Of a stretch of DNA of 33,324 nt, positions 18,037 to 25,609 are shown in pieces. Every line of letters begins with the position of its first letter. The first letter of the stretch is position 1. Under the pieces are notes generated by a model. The model had not been told where the DNA came from and did no database searches. It worked only from the letters and a program-made list of their open reading frames with translations. The translations under genes and the position numbers were made by a program. This DNA is from an uncultured Bacteroidales bacterium (GTDB lineage Bacteria; Bacteroidota; Bacteroidia; Bacteroidales; Bacteroidaceae): positions 1-33,324 of the forward strand of contig CALGJF010000069.1 in the NCBI GenBank assembly GCA_937914945.1. Reading direction: 5' to 3'.

Positions 18037-18173
18037 CAGCCATAAACGGCTACACCAAGACGAAAGGTTAGTACAACACATGTAAACTTTGCAAAAACAG
18101 GCTATTTGCAATTGCTCGGCAAACATAATACTTTTATAAGAAAGGACAAAGAAAAATTATAGCATATTTCAAA

Positions 18174-18560
18174 ATGAAAAGTAGAATTATTTCAAAAACA
18201 AAGCATTTCTGCGATTACATTGTAGAAAAGCTATTGGAATGGAGAGAATTTCTCTATTACTCATTTATTAAAAGAAAGGAATGGACAAGCAACCTTACGG
18301 AAAGTTATAACATCTGCAAGAAACAGAGACACAAGCAGCACGTCGAGGATTTTCTGTACGAACGTGAAAGAGCTCTTAAACTCAACCGATACAGAATGGA
18401 GATAAACGAGATTGAACAGGAAAGCGACGAGGATATCATCGGATATGTGGTGTTGCGCCGCAAAAAGAGAGTAATAAGCACAGCCACACTGAAAACAAAA
18501 AAGAGCGACAGCGAAAACTGCAAACTTATATATTGGTCATTTGAAACAGAAAAACAATAA
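18174..18560 (+). CDS. Conserved-looking hypothetical protein, basic and helical
   Basis: 128 residues, Lys/Arg-rich in the N-terminal half (ISKTKHFCDYIVEKLLEWRE; RHKQHVEDFLYERERALKLN), a central acidic patch (EINEIEQESDEDI), and a beta-like end. No signal peptide; the hydrophobic moments at 15-32 are not long enough for a sure membrane helix. It is divergent from the S24 regulator and 5 nt ahead of a small membrane gene, so the pair is likely one regulated operon. Family not recognised. Confidence 0.6.
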   Translation: MKSRIISKTKHFCDYIVEKLLEWREFLYYSFIKRKEWTSNLTESYNICKKQRHKQHVEDFLYERERALKLNRYRMEINEIEQESDEDIIGYVVLRRKKRVISTATLKTKKSDSENCKLIYWSFETEKQ

Positions 18561-18565
18561 ATAAT

Positions 18566-18769
18566 ATGAAAACAACCGCATTAATGACAATTCAATTTTT
18601 AAGCCTTGTGCTAATGATTGGGAGTGCCGAGGAACTTTTATTCAAGATGCTACCCAGCGTATTATTCATTCTCTCGTTCGCAGCCTTTGCAGCATGCAGT
18701 ATCTACATAAGCAGGCACGAAAAGGAGCTTATAAGGGAGAATAACAGACGATACAAAAAAGCAGAATAG
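18566..18769 (+). CDS. Small two-helix membrane protein
   Basis: 67 residues: hydrophobic segments at about 4-20 (ALMTIQFLSLVLMIGSA) and 27-48 (FKMLPSVLFILSFAAFAACS), then a charged cytoplasmic-type tail (RHEKELIRENNRRYKKAE). It follows the 128-residue gene by 5 nt and ends before a hairpin terminator. Function unknown; the partner regulator suggests stress-linked expression. Confidence 0.6.
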   Translation: MKTTALMTIQFLSLVLMIGSAEELLFKMLPSVLFILSFAAFAACSIYISRHEKELIRENNRRYKKAE

Positions 18770-18835
18770 GTACTTAAATTAAGAATCAGAGGCCGGTTCA
18801 TAATAAAATACACCCCAAAGTTCGGAAGTAAACTG

Positions 18836-18869
18836 CACCCCAAAAGTTAGAGACAAAGCTTTTGGGGTG
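18836..18869 (+). terminator. Hairpin after the small membrane gene; CCCCAAAAGTT repeat family
   Basis: Perfect 11-bp stem CACCCCAAAAG / CTTTTGGGGTG, 12-nt loop, followed by TTTTTA. A second partial copy of the left arm (CACCCCAAAG) is at 18811-18820. The core resembles the hairpin at 21487-21533 and IS ends seen in Bacteroidetes, so it may be an IS-derived terminator. Confidence 0.6.
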
Positions 18870-18939
18870 TTTTTATGCGCGAGAAAAACGACTATTCAGG
18901 CTATAACGACAACGACGTAATTAAACCTATACAAAAAGG

Positions 18940-18968
18940 AAAGAGCCCGGTGCAGTACCGAACTCTTT
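18940..18968 (-). terminator. Terminator of the dockerin protein gene
   Basis: On the minus strand AAAGAG, 2-nt internal loop, CGGT, 5-nt loop, ACCG, 2-nt internal loop, CTCTTT, then CCTTTTTG. It lies 83 nt after the stop of the gene at 19052-21304. The rest of 18770-19051 holds no gene I can support. Confidence 0.65.
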
Positions 18969-19051
18969 ACCAATGGACCTATTATTAATCCGTCAAACCT
19001 CTTTGGAGTCAGATTGAGGTTGCATCTGTTCTTTTATACAATTTGAGGCTA

Positions 19052-21304
19052 TTACTCAACAACAACCTTCTTGCCGTTTACAATGTAAATACCTTTAACA
19101 AGGTTGTTTACACGACGGCCGCTGAGGTCATAAATCTCGGTTGTGCCATCTTCCTCGGCCTCGATGTTCTCAATGTCGGTTACAACGGTGTTGCTGTCCG
19201 AGATAAGAATACCGTTTTTAGGGTCGGCAGGGTTCACAAGTTCAATGTTTCTAAGATCGATGGTGTAGTTGCCGGGCTCCAAATCGTCGGCGGCTTTTAT
19301 GGTAATGGCTAATACGTCGCCATCCTCACCGGTGAAGGCGAGCTGGCCGTTATGGTAGCAGATTACGTGGATGGCACCGCTTGAAAGGAGGTCGCCCGAT
19401 ACTGCGTGGGGGTTACGCTTGTTGGGGGTGCGGCTGCCGTGGAGGATGTAGTAGCCATATTCGTCGCTCACTACTTCGAGGCCGGCGGGCAGGAAGAGGT
19501 CGAACTCTACTGCGGTTATCTCGGTACCGGGGTTGCTCAGGTTCACAAGTATATCTTTCACTTCGCCGGCATTTATCTCAAAGGGATCGATATAGAGGCG
19601 GAGGGCAGAGGTACTGCGAGTTGCTACACGGGCGGGTGCATTGGAGGCTGCCGAGGCGCCTTCGTTCAATATTATATCGACGATGGTGGTGATGTCGGCT
19701 ACGCTCACGCGGCTGTCGCCGTTTACGTCGTAGGCGGTATCGGTGCTTTCGTTAAGGATGGCATCTACTACGGTGGTAATGTCGGCTACACTCACACGGC
19801 CGTCCTCGTTCACATCGCCGGGGAGGGCATCGGAAACCTCGGGATCAATAATCCACGAATAGGTACCCTCGCAGCTACCTTGTCCATGATACATAGTATT
19901 CTCCCAGCCCCACTCATCTATATATTTTTCAGGGGCATAATTTACAACGATATCACCTACGTTTATAGTATATGTTCCGGCGGCAGTGATAGGTGTTGAT
20001 GCATACTCCCAACCTGTCCACACAGCATTTACAAGGTACTCGACAGTATTACCAACGCTAGAACTGGTGTTGAGTGTGAGGGTGTAGTCATTAACACCAT
20101 CGCTCATAAGAATCTCACCTGAGATCATCTGCCAATTCTCATCATAGGCTATGGAAACATTCTGGTTATACTCAACGACAATTCTGTCTATTTGATTAAC
20201 AGTGCCTGCTGCGGGAGTAACACTGACAATCTCCAAGGGAGTGATTGTGAATGTGTAAAGCTCTACACCAACCTCACGAGACTCATTCGCTACACCATCC
20301 ATTGTGAACATTCCCTCGGGAATAACAAAGGTATAAAGTCCCTCCTCGGTAAGCTCGGTATCGAATGTTACAATAATACTGCCATTGATAATCTCGGCTG
20401 TACCATAAGCTTCGCTACCTCCGGGCATATACACTACAACAGGTTCTGCATCATCAACCAACAGGACCTCGTTCACATTGTTGAAACCGATAGCAAGACC
20501 GGGAATCTCCTTAACGCGGTTCTCATCGTCATAATTTGTATAGAACGAAGGAGACATATCCTGAATGGTTATAGTTGCTGTAATATAATTATTAATACCA
20601 TCCGCGCTTACAAACACACCCGGAGATATAGCTAAATCATATTTTCCAACTTCTGTTATCGGCTCCACCAACTCCAATGTAACGCTTTTTTTGTCATCGC
20701 TTATAGTAGCCTCATTCTTTGTCTGCCAAAAATTTGTGTAATACATATCATAGATAGTCAATCCTTGCTCGGGGATTTTAACCTCTACTATCTCTTCGGC
20801 GAAGGTGAGTACCACATATTCGAGTTTGTCTGTTGTCTTAGGAGAAAAATCCACCACATTGAATGTGCTCACAACGGTGAATGTGTATGTATGCTCGGCA
20901 AACTCATCGCCATCGACACTTGTTATGCAACCGGCGGGAATGGTATATGTGTATGTACCGGGAGTCTCGATATACTGGGGTTGCAGTTCATCTTCGCCGT
21001 CCTTGCCGGGAACCACTTTTTTCTCAAATTCAAACACAGCAACATTGGGTTCCCAATCATAAACCTGCACATTAGCGATCTTTACAATCTCATTTGTTAC
21101 AGTGTTTATAACATCAATACCCCCATCGGGCATGGTAACTGTTATGTCCTTGGAGAAAGACAAACGAATGTTGTAAACACCCATCTCGGCTTTGTCTGCA
21201 CTAGGTGTAACAGACGGTGAATTAAAATCTGCTGCTTCCTGGGAAAATGCTACTAATGCACCCATAAAGAAGAGCGACAAAAATAGAAAAGTAAATTTTC
21301 TCAT
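19052..21304 (-). CDS. Secreted multidomain protein: Ig-like repeats, dockerin, cohesin-like domain, sorting tail
   Basis: 750 residues. Signal peptide at 1-21 (cleavage after AFS). Residues about 30-480 are repeated beta-sandwich units of about 110-120 residues, each opening like FSPKTTDKLEYVVLTFAEEI or VTPAAGTVNQIDRIVVEYNQ. Residues about 494-546 hold two calcium-loop repeats, DVNEDGRVSVADITTVVDAI and DVNGDSRVSVADITTIVDII, a type I dockerin. Residues about 569-690 look like a cohesin-type beta domain (LRLYIDPFEINAGEVKDILV). The end, EIYDLSGRRV followed by KGIYIVNGKKVVVE, is the C-terminal sorting motif of Bacteroidetes exported proteins. Likely surface or secreted adhesion/scaffold protein; no catalytic domain seen. 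Confidence 0.8.
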   Translation of the reverse strand: MRKFTFLFLSLFFMGALVAFSQEAADFNSPSVTPSADKAEMGVYNIRLSFSKDITVTMPDGGIDVINTVTNEIVKIANVQVYDWEPNVAVFEFEKKVVPGKDGEDELQPQYIETPGTYTYTIPAGCITSVDGDEFAEHTYTFTVVSTFNVVDFSPKTTDKLEYVVLTFAEEIVEVKIPEQGLTIYDMYYTNFWQTKNEATISDDKKSVTLELVEPITEVGKYDLAISPGVFVSADGINNYITATITIQDMSPSFYTNYDDENRVKEIPGLAIGFNNVNEVLLVDDAEPVVVYMPGGSEAYGTAEIINGSIIVTFDTELTEEGLYTFVIPEGMFTMDGVANESREVGVELYTFTITPLEIVSVTPAAGTVNQIDRIVVEYNQNVSIAYDENWQMISGEILMSDGVNDYTLTLNTSSSVGNTVEYLVNAVWTGWEYASTPITAAGTYTINVGDIVVNYAPEKYIDEWGWENTMYHGQGSCEGTYSWIIDPEVSDALPGDVNEDGRVSVADITTVVDAILNESTDTAYDVNGDSRVSVADITTIVDIILNEGASAASNAPARVATRSTSALRLYIDPFEINAGEVKDILVNLSNPGTEITAVEFDLFLPAGLEVVSDEYGYYILHGSRTPNKRNPHAVSGDLLSSGAIHVICYHNGQLAFTGEDGDVLAITIKAADDLEPGNYTIDLRNIELVNPADPKNGILISDSNTVVTDIENIEAEEDGTTEIYDLSGRRVNNLVKGIYIVNGKKVVVE

Positions 21305-21373
21305 AGACTTAATTTTTGTTTAGTTAATAATATGTTTAATAAGTTTATTTCTACGAAATATTGAATTAAAGTG

Positions 21374-21381
21374 CGAATATA
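21374..21381 (-). promoter_or_regulatory. Bacteroidetes -7 box TATATTCG
   Basis: TATATTCG followed by CAC on the minus strand, about 70 nt before the dockerin protein start. No TTTG at -33. Confidence 0.45.
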
Positions 21382-21486
21382 GCTTAAAAAAATATTTTTT
21401 TGCCTATTTTATGAAATAAAATAGTGTTCCCATGCTAATTCTTTCTGCATTTTGCCATATGCAGCTCGAAAAACACTACAAAAAAT

Positions 21487-21533
21487 GAAGTGAACCCAAA
21501 AGTTTGGACAAGAAACTTTTGGGTTCACTTCAC
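21487..21533 (-). terminator. Terminator of glf, perfect 20-bp hairpin
   Basis: Arms at 21487-21506 and 21514-21533 are perfectly complementary, with a 7-nt loop, and the minus strand continues TTTTTTG. It starts 26 nt after the glf stop. The arm contains CCCAAAAGTTT, like the 18836 hairpin, and resembles terminal repeats of Bacteroidetes IS elements, so it may be a recruited IS end. Confidence 0.85.
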
Positions 21534-21558
21534 GCGTTCATTAGCTTTTGTTTGATAC

Positions 21559-22665
21559 TTATTCTTTTATTTTGCTCCACAAAGCTAAGGCCGCTTCCAC
21601 GGTATCGTCCATGTCGGCATAGGTGTATTGCGCCAGACGACCGCCAAAAAGAACACTGCCGTCGGCCTCGGCCAACTCCTTGTATTTTGCATATATCTCG
21701 GAATTGCGGGCATCGTTCACAGGGTAATAAGGCACCTTGCCGTCCTCATAATCATCGGGATACTCGTATGTAACAACAGTTATTGGAGAGTGCGTGCTCT
21801 CAAAGTGCTTGTGCTCTATAACGCGGGTATAAGGCACCTCGCGCTCGGTGTAATTTATAACGGCTGCACCCTGAAAATTCTCCTCGGCAAGATTTTTGGT
21901 ATCGAAACGCAGACTGCGATAATCGAGACGACCGAAACGGTAACCGAAATATTGGTCTATACAGCCTGTAAAAAGTATTTTATGGGCTACGCCATTCCAC
22001 TTATCCCTATCGGCAAAATAATCGGTATCGAGCAACACCTCCACCCCTGCCAAAAGAGCATCTATGAGTTTGTTATACCCCCCAATGGGCACACCCTGAA
22101 AATCGTCGTTAAAATAGTTGTTGTCGTATGTAAAACGGAACGGAATGCGCTTGATTATGAATGGCGGCAGTTCCGTAGCCAGACGCCCCCACTGTTTCTC
22201 GGTATAGCCTTTTATAAAGCGCTCATATATATCCTTGCCACAGAGGGTGAGTGCCTGCTCTTCGAGGTTGGCGGGCTCCGCTATGGAGGAGTATTCGGCA
22301 CGTTGCTCGGCTATCTTCGCCTGCGCCTCGGCAGGTGTTTTAACCCCCCATAAACGGTTGAACGTGTTCATGTTGAAAGGTAGATTGTAAAGCTCGCCCT
22401 TGTAGCATGCCATGGGGCTGTTTGTAAATCGGTTGAATGGAACAAGGCTGTTTACATAATCCCACACCGCCTTGTTCGACGTGTGAAATATATGCGCACC
22501 ATACTTGTGAACATTGATACCCTCTACATTGTCGCAATAGATATTGCCACCCACATGACTACGCTGTTCTATTACAAGGCAACGCTTGCCCGCCTTTTTT
22601 GCCTCATGGGCAAACACTGCTCCAAACAGCCCAGCACCAACTATGAGATAATCATATTGTTTCAT
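21559..22665 (-). CDS. glf: UDP-galactopyranose mutase
   Basis: 368 residues, full length for the family. Flavoenzyme that converts UDP-galactopyranose to UDP-galactofuranose for surface polysaccharides. FAD-binding GAGLFGAVFAHEAKKAGKRC at the N-terminus followed by VIEQRSHVGGN; then YGAHIFHTSN and a central KGYTEKQWG; the C-terminal Arg/Tyr region YEYPDDYEDGKVPYYPV and LFGGRLAQYTYADMD close the active site. Single gene, divergent from a sugar nucleotidyltransferase, which fits a glycan-precursor role. Confidence 0.96.
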   Translation of the reverse strand: MKQYDYLIVGAGLFGAVFAHEAKKAGKRCLVIEQRSHVGGNIYCDNVEGINVHKYGAHIFHTSNKAVWDYVNSLVPFNRFTNSPMACYKGELYNLPFNMNTFNRLWGVKTPAEAQAKIAEQRAEYSSIAEPANLEEQALTLCGKDIYERFIKGYTEKQWGRLATELPPFIIKRIPFRFTYDNNYFNDDFQGVPIGGYNKLIDALLAGVEVLLDTDYFADRDKWNGVAHKILFTGCIDQYFGYRFGRLDYRSLRFDTKNLAEENFQGAAVINYTEREVPYTRVIEHKHFESTHSPITVVTYEYPDDYEDGKVPYYPVNDARNSEIYAKYKELAEADGSVLFGGRLAQYTYADMDDTVEAALALWSKIKE

Positions 22666-22702
22666 CGCACTACTATAATATATCGTTACAAGTCTATAAC
22701 GA

Positions 22703-22710
22703 CAAATGTA
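22703..22710 (-). promoter_or_regulatory. -7 box TACATTTG for glf
   Basis: TACATTTG on the minus strand, 37 nt before the glf ATG. Exact match to TAnnTTTG; no clear -33 element. Confidence 0.5.
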
Positions 22711-22794
22711 ATATAAAAAACTTTGATTTTGAAAAAAGCAGACACAATTTAGCAGATGCGACGCAAAATAGGAAACAGTTTACCAAATTATCAC

Positions 22795-22802
22795 TACATT
22801 TG
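22795..22802 (+). promoter_or_regulatory. -7 box TACATTTG for the nucleotidyltransferase
   Basis: TACATTTG followed by CTTGCG, 27 nt before the ATG at 22830. It overlaps the earlier in-frame ATG at 22800 and so excludes it as start. Confidence 0.5.
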
Positions 22803-22829
22803 CTTGCGAAACAGAAAAAAGAAAAGAAC

Positions 22830-23636
22830 ATGAAAGCTATGATATTTGCAGCCGGGCTTGGCACACGCCTCAAACCCATTACCGACACACTGCCCAAGGC
22901 GCTTGTGCCCGTTTGCGGCAGGCCCCTATTGGAACACGTTGCACGCAAACTGCTTGCAAGCGGAATAAACCAAGCGGTAGTGAACATACACTATTTTGCC
23001 GATAAAATAGAGGAATGGGTGGCCACGCAACCGTGGATTGTGAGCAACCGCGAAGAACTCACCAACGGAAAAATGCTCTTTGAAATAAGTGACGAGCGCG
23101 GCCTGCTGCTCGAAACAGGCGGTGCCGTGCTACACGCCCGCAAATACCTGGAAGGCTGTGGCAAATTCCTGATACACAACGTAGATATACTATCGAGCTG
23201 CAACATTGAGTGGTTTGTATCGCAAGCACGCGAAGAGGCACTTGCAAGCCTGCTTGTGAGCAACCGCCCCACCACCCGATTCTTGCTTTTCAACCCCGCC
23301 GACATGCGCCTTGCAGGCTGGCTTAATACCGACACCGGCGACTACCACGTAACATCGCCCGAGATAGAGCCCAAGGAGTGTCGCGCGCTTGCCTTTTCGG
23401 GGATTCACATATTGAGCGACAGGGTGCTGAACCTTATGCAACAATATATTGAAGAGAAAGAATTGCCCATTGATAGAGAGAAGGGCACACGCTTCCCCAT
23501 TATGAGTTTCTACATGTGGGCAGCGGCACGCTACCCCATCTACGGAGTGGAGGCCGAAAATCTTGAGTTTATAGACGTGGGCAAGCTCGACGCACTGAAA
23601 CCCGCCGAGGATTTTGTGCAACGCAACTGCAAATAG
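22830..23636 (+). CDS. Sugar-1-phosphate nucleotidyltransferase, MurU-like
   Basis: 268 residues from the ATG at 22830, behind the purine-rich AAAAAAGAAAAGAA. The N-terminal signature AAGLGTRLKPITDTLPKALV with GRPLLEH is that of NTP-sugar transferases; NVDILSSC carries the metal-binding Asp. Length and pattern fit MurU-type N-acetylmuramate-1-phosphate uridylyltransferases, found in Bacteroidetes as part of cell-wall sugar recycling, but the usual AmgK-like kinase neighbour is absent here. The sugar cannot be decided by eye. Confidence 0.8.
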   Translation: MKAMIFAAGLGTRLKPITDTLPKALVPVCGRPLLEHVARKLLASGINQAVVNIHYFADKIEEWVATQPWIVSNREELTNGKMLFEISDERGLLLETGGAVLHARKYLEGCGKFLIHNVDILSSCNIEWFVSQAREEALASLLVSNRPTTRFLLFNPADMRLAGWLNTDTGDYHVTSPEIEPKECRALAFSGIHILSDRVLNLMQQYIEEKELPIDREKGTRFPIMSFYMWAAARYPIYGVEAENLEFIDVGKLDALKPAEDFVQRNCK

Positions 23637-23665
23637 CAGCGCCTACATTATACAGCAGCAACAGA

Positions 23666-23717
23666 AATATTACACCAAAAAAGGGAGCACGCATGCTCCC
23701 TTTTTTGGTGTAATATT
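23666..23717. terminator. Bidirectional terminator, 24-bp perfect stem
   Basis: Arms 23666-23689 and 23694-23717 pair perfectly over a 4-nt loop, with A6 and T6 runs inside the arms. It sits between the convergent nucleotidyltransferase and aquaporin genes and can serve both. Confidence 0.9.
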
Positions 23718-23729
23718 ATTTATAAAGTT

Positions 23730-24425
23730 TTACTCCTTGCACTTATCGCAGTCGCAACCGATGCACTTCCATATAAGAGCCGCAATAGCTGCACCCACAA
23801 AAGGACCTACGATAAAAATCCACAACTGCTGCAAAGCAACACCACCCTCAAAAAGAGCAGGGCCTATTGAACGGGCAGGGTTCACTGATGTACCTGTATA
23901 ACGGATACATACAAGGTGAACAAGAACAAGCGACAAACCAATGGCAAGGCCGGCAAATGCACCCGCACCCTTCTTGCTATCGGTGGTACCAAGCACCACA
24001 AGAACAAAGACTGCTGTAAACACAATCTCGGCAACCAAGCCACCCATTACCGACACACCTGGCTGGCAAGCATTGGCACCTGTACCCACAATCTCGCTAC
24101 CACTTGTAGATGTGCAAAGATAGAGCACTGCAGCACCGGCAATGGCACCAATCACTTGGAACACCATATACATTCCGGCATCTTTTGCGCTCATACGACC
24201 ACTCATCCACACACCAAGTGTGATTGCAGGATTAATGTGGCAACCACTCACACCGCCAATGGTATAGGCCATAGCAACAACAGAAAGACCAAACGCCAAC
24301 GCTGTACCGACAACGGTGGCCGCCAACTGGGGGTCATTAGATGTGCAACCAAGGCTCACGGCTGTACCGCAACCCATAAGCACGAGCACCATAGTGCCCA
24401 CAGCTTCTGCTAAATACTTTTTCAT
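23730..24425 (-). CDS. aqpZ: Aquaporin of the AqpZ type
   Basis: 231 residues, six membrane helices plus two NPA half-helices: GCHINPAIT and GTSVNPARS. The four selectivity-filter residues of E. coli AqpZ are all matched: Phe in ALAFGLS, His in LVHLVCI, Thr in TGTSV and Arg in NPARS. So it should be a water channel and not a glycerol facilitator. The C-terminus ends CIGCDCDKCKE, four cysteines in ten residues, which is not typical of AqpZ. Confidence 0.93.
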   Translation of the reverse strand: MKKYLAEAVGTMVLVLMGCGTAVSLGCTSNDPQLAATVVGTALAFGLSVVAMAYTIGGVSGCHINPAITLGVWMSGRMSAKDAGMYMVFQVIGAIAGAAVLYLCTSTSGSEIVGTGANACQPGVSVMGGLVAEIVFTAVFVLVVLGTTDSKKGAGAFAGLAIGLSLVLVHLVCIRYTGTSVNPARSIGPALFEGGVALQQLWIFIVGPFVGAAIAALIWKCIGCDCDKCKE

Positions 24426-24457
24426 AAAATTAATAATTTAAGGTTAATAAATTTGTG

Positions 24458-24465
24458 CAAACATA
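24458..24465 (-). promoter_or_regulatory. -7 box TATGTTTG for the aquaporin
   Basis: TATGTTTG followed by CAC on the minus strand, 32 nt before the aquaporin ATG; exact TAnnTTTG match, no -33 TTTG. Confidence 0.5.
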
Positions 24466-24651
24466 CAAATAATAGCGAAAAGAGAGAAGATACTGCACAT
24501 TTTTTTACTTTCGGGTGGCGAAAAAGGAAAGCAAAGCCAACGAGCAAAGCCAAAGTGCTACAAACAAAAAGGTGATTATATAGAATTCTAATAATAAAGA
24601 CTTGTAATTTTATATTTACAATGTCATGGGCTCGCTTTGCTGGTGGCAACC

Positions 24652-24684
24652 CGCGTGGCACAAACTCCGTCTGTGCTTCACGCG
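24652..24684. other. Imperfect hairpin in the 300-nt aquaporin upstream gap
   Basis: CGCGTG+GCACA pairs with TGTGC+CACGCG (11 bp, 2-nt bulge, 9-nt loop). The gap 24426-24725 also holds a 10-bp AT-rich stem at 24707-24729 that includes the next gene's stop codon, and two GCAAAGCCAA direct repeats near 24533-24556. No supported gene lies in it. Confidence 0.4.
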
Positions 24685-24725
24685 ACATATGCCGCAAAAC
24701 TCACCGATAACAAAATGCTATTTTG

Positions 24726-25322
24726 TTATTCTATATATATCCAATTAGTCTGTTTGTCTCTGCTGAAGTACCCCCAAATGTAAAGAGGTCTTGTAAAAAA
24801 ACCATTTTTTATATATCCGTAACCAAATTCTCCCATATCCAGATAAGTAGCATTTGTACAACGTTTGCCACACTCTAAAGCAAAATCGGATAGTGTCATC
24901 GGATAATTGGACTGCAATATGAAAGCTCCGTTCCTATCTTTGCACAACGCTCTGCGTATATTCTTACGCGTGTCGCGGAACTTCATCGTTTTTGAATTAT
25001 TTACCAATGTCAGTTGCTGGAAACCATAGTCACCCATCCATTGAGTGCCGATAAAGAACATATCTCCTTTTAAGGAGACTTTCATTCTCATTGTTTTGTT
25101 TGCTTCATAGTTTTTCCCTTTTATTCTATAAGCTCCAAGTATTCGCCCTTGCTCATCGGTAAAAGCGGCAGGGATGCACATTTTGGCATTTTGAGGTCTT
25201 TTGTTCGACCATTTGAGTTCACCCTTTGGCAAATTAAATCGGGTTACACCACTTTTGAAATATTGGTAGGTAACTCCTATGCATAAAGAGCTAAGACAAA
25301 TGAGTAATATAAAGCGTTTCAT
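24726..25322 (-). CDS. Exported NAGPA/DUF2233-like phosphodiester glycosidase family protein
   Basis: 198 residues. N-terminal signal or anchor (ILLICLSSLCIGVTYQYF). The order of motifs resembles the phosphodiester glycosidase (NAGPA) fold: a GRILGAYRIKGK strand pair, SLKGDMFFIG, a RRALCKDRNGAFILQ strand, MTLSDFALECGKRCTNATYL and the DMGEFGYGY end where the family has LDGGGS. The Gly-rich loop is altered, so activity is uncertain. Four Cys may form disulfides outside the cytoplasm. Confidence 0.5.
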   Translation of the reverse strand: MKRFILLICLSSLCIGVTYQYFKSGVTRFNLPKGELKWSNKRPQNAKMCIPAAFTDEQGRILGAYRIKGKNYEANKTMRMKVSLKGDMFFIGTQWMGDYGFQQLTLVNNSKTMKFRDTRKNIRRALCKDRNGAFILQSNYPMTLSDFALECGKRCTNATYLDMGEFGYGYIKNGFFTRPLYIWGYFSRDKQTNWIYIE

Positions 25323-25334
25323 TAAATATTTGTG

Positions 25335-25437
25335 CTATGCGTGTTTTTTAATAATTCGGTTTATTCCCCAATTAGTAAATAATGCCAACAGGTAAAGCCA
25401 TACATATAAATAAAATACGGAAACCAACGGTTTATTC
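25335..25437 (-). pseudogene. Possible C-terminal remnant of a membrane protein gene
   Basis: A minus-strand frame ending at 25335 reads NKPLVSVFYLYVWLYLLALF then TNWGINRIIKKHA, a credible last membrane helix with a basic tail, 12 nt before the next gene. Its upstream part runs into the tRNA-like repeat at 25438-25457 and then into unrelated sequence, so the 5' part seems lost. Chance ORF is the alternative. Confidence 0.3.
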
Positions 25438-25457
25438 GTGGGCCATCCAGGGCTTGA
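25438..25457. repeat. Copy of the tRNA-Met 3' end (att-like)
   Basis: 20 bases identical to 25590-25609, the acceptor and T-arm end of the tRNA-Met gene; similarity stops abruptly on both sides. This is what a tyrosine-recombinase integration at a tRNA 3' end leaves behind. Confidence 0.6.
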
Positions 25458-25561
25458 GATTTGTCTCGAAGAGACCCATCGACTTCGTGTTTGCTGTCGG
25501 CACAGCCGGTGCAAACAATAAAACGAAGGAGATAACCGAAGGGGCAAGCCCTAAATACAAA

Positions 25562-25589
25562 AAAGAGAACCGCGTTTGCGATTCTCTTT
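25562..25589 (-). terminator. Terminator directly after tRNA-Met
   Basis: AAAGAGAA / TTCTCTTT with inner CGC/GCG, followed on the minus strand by TTTTTTGTA; begins 2 nt after the tRNA. Confidence 0.75.
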
Positions 25590-25609
25590 GTGGGCCATCC
25601 AGGGCTTGA
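25590..25609. repeat. tRNA-Met 3' end, second copy of the att-like repeat
   Basis: Native copy of the 20-nt repeat found again at 25438-25457; 152 nt apart. Confidence 0.6.

Noticed and set aside
18873..18983. Possible start of an IS transposase OrfA (ATG GCG-like start then KNDYSGYN) after the 18836 hairpin
   Set aside because: About 37 codons, covers the dockerin terminator, and does not match an OrfA helix-turn-helix well enough.
24422..24697. 91-codon minus-strand frame upstream of the aquaporin
   Set aside because: It overlaps the aquaporin promoter and start, has no ribosome site, and its hydrophobic stretches come from AT-rich sequence.
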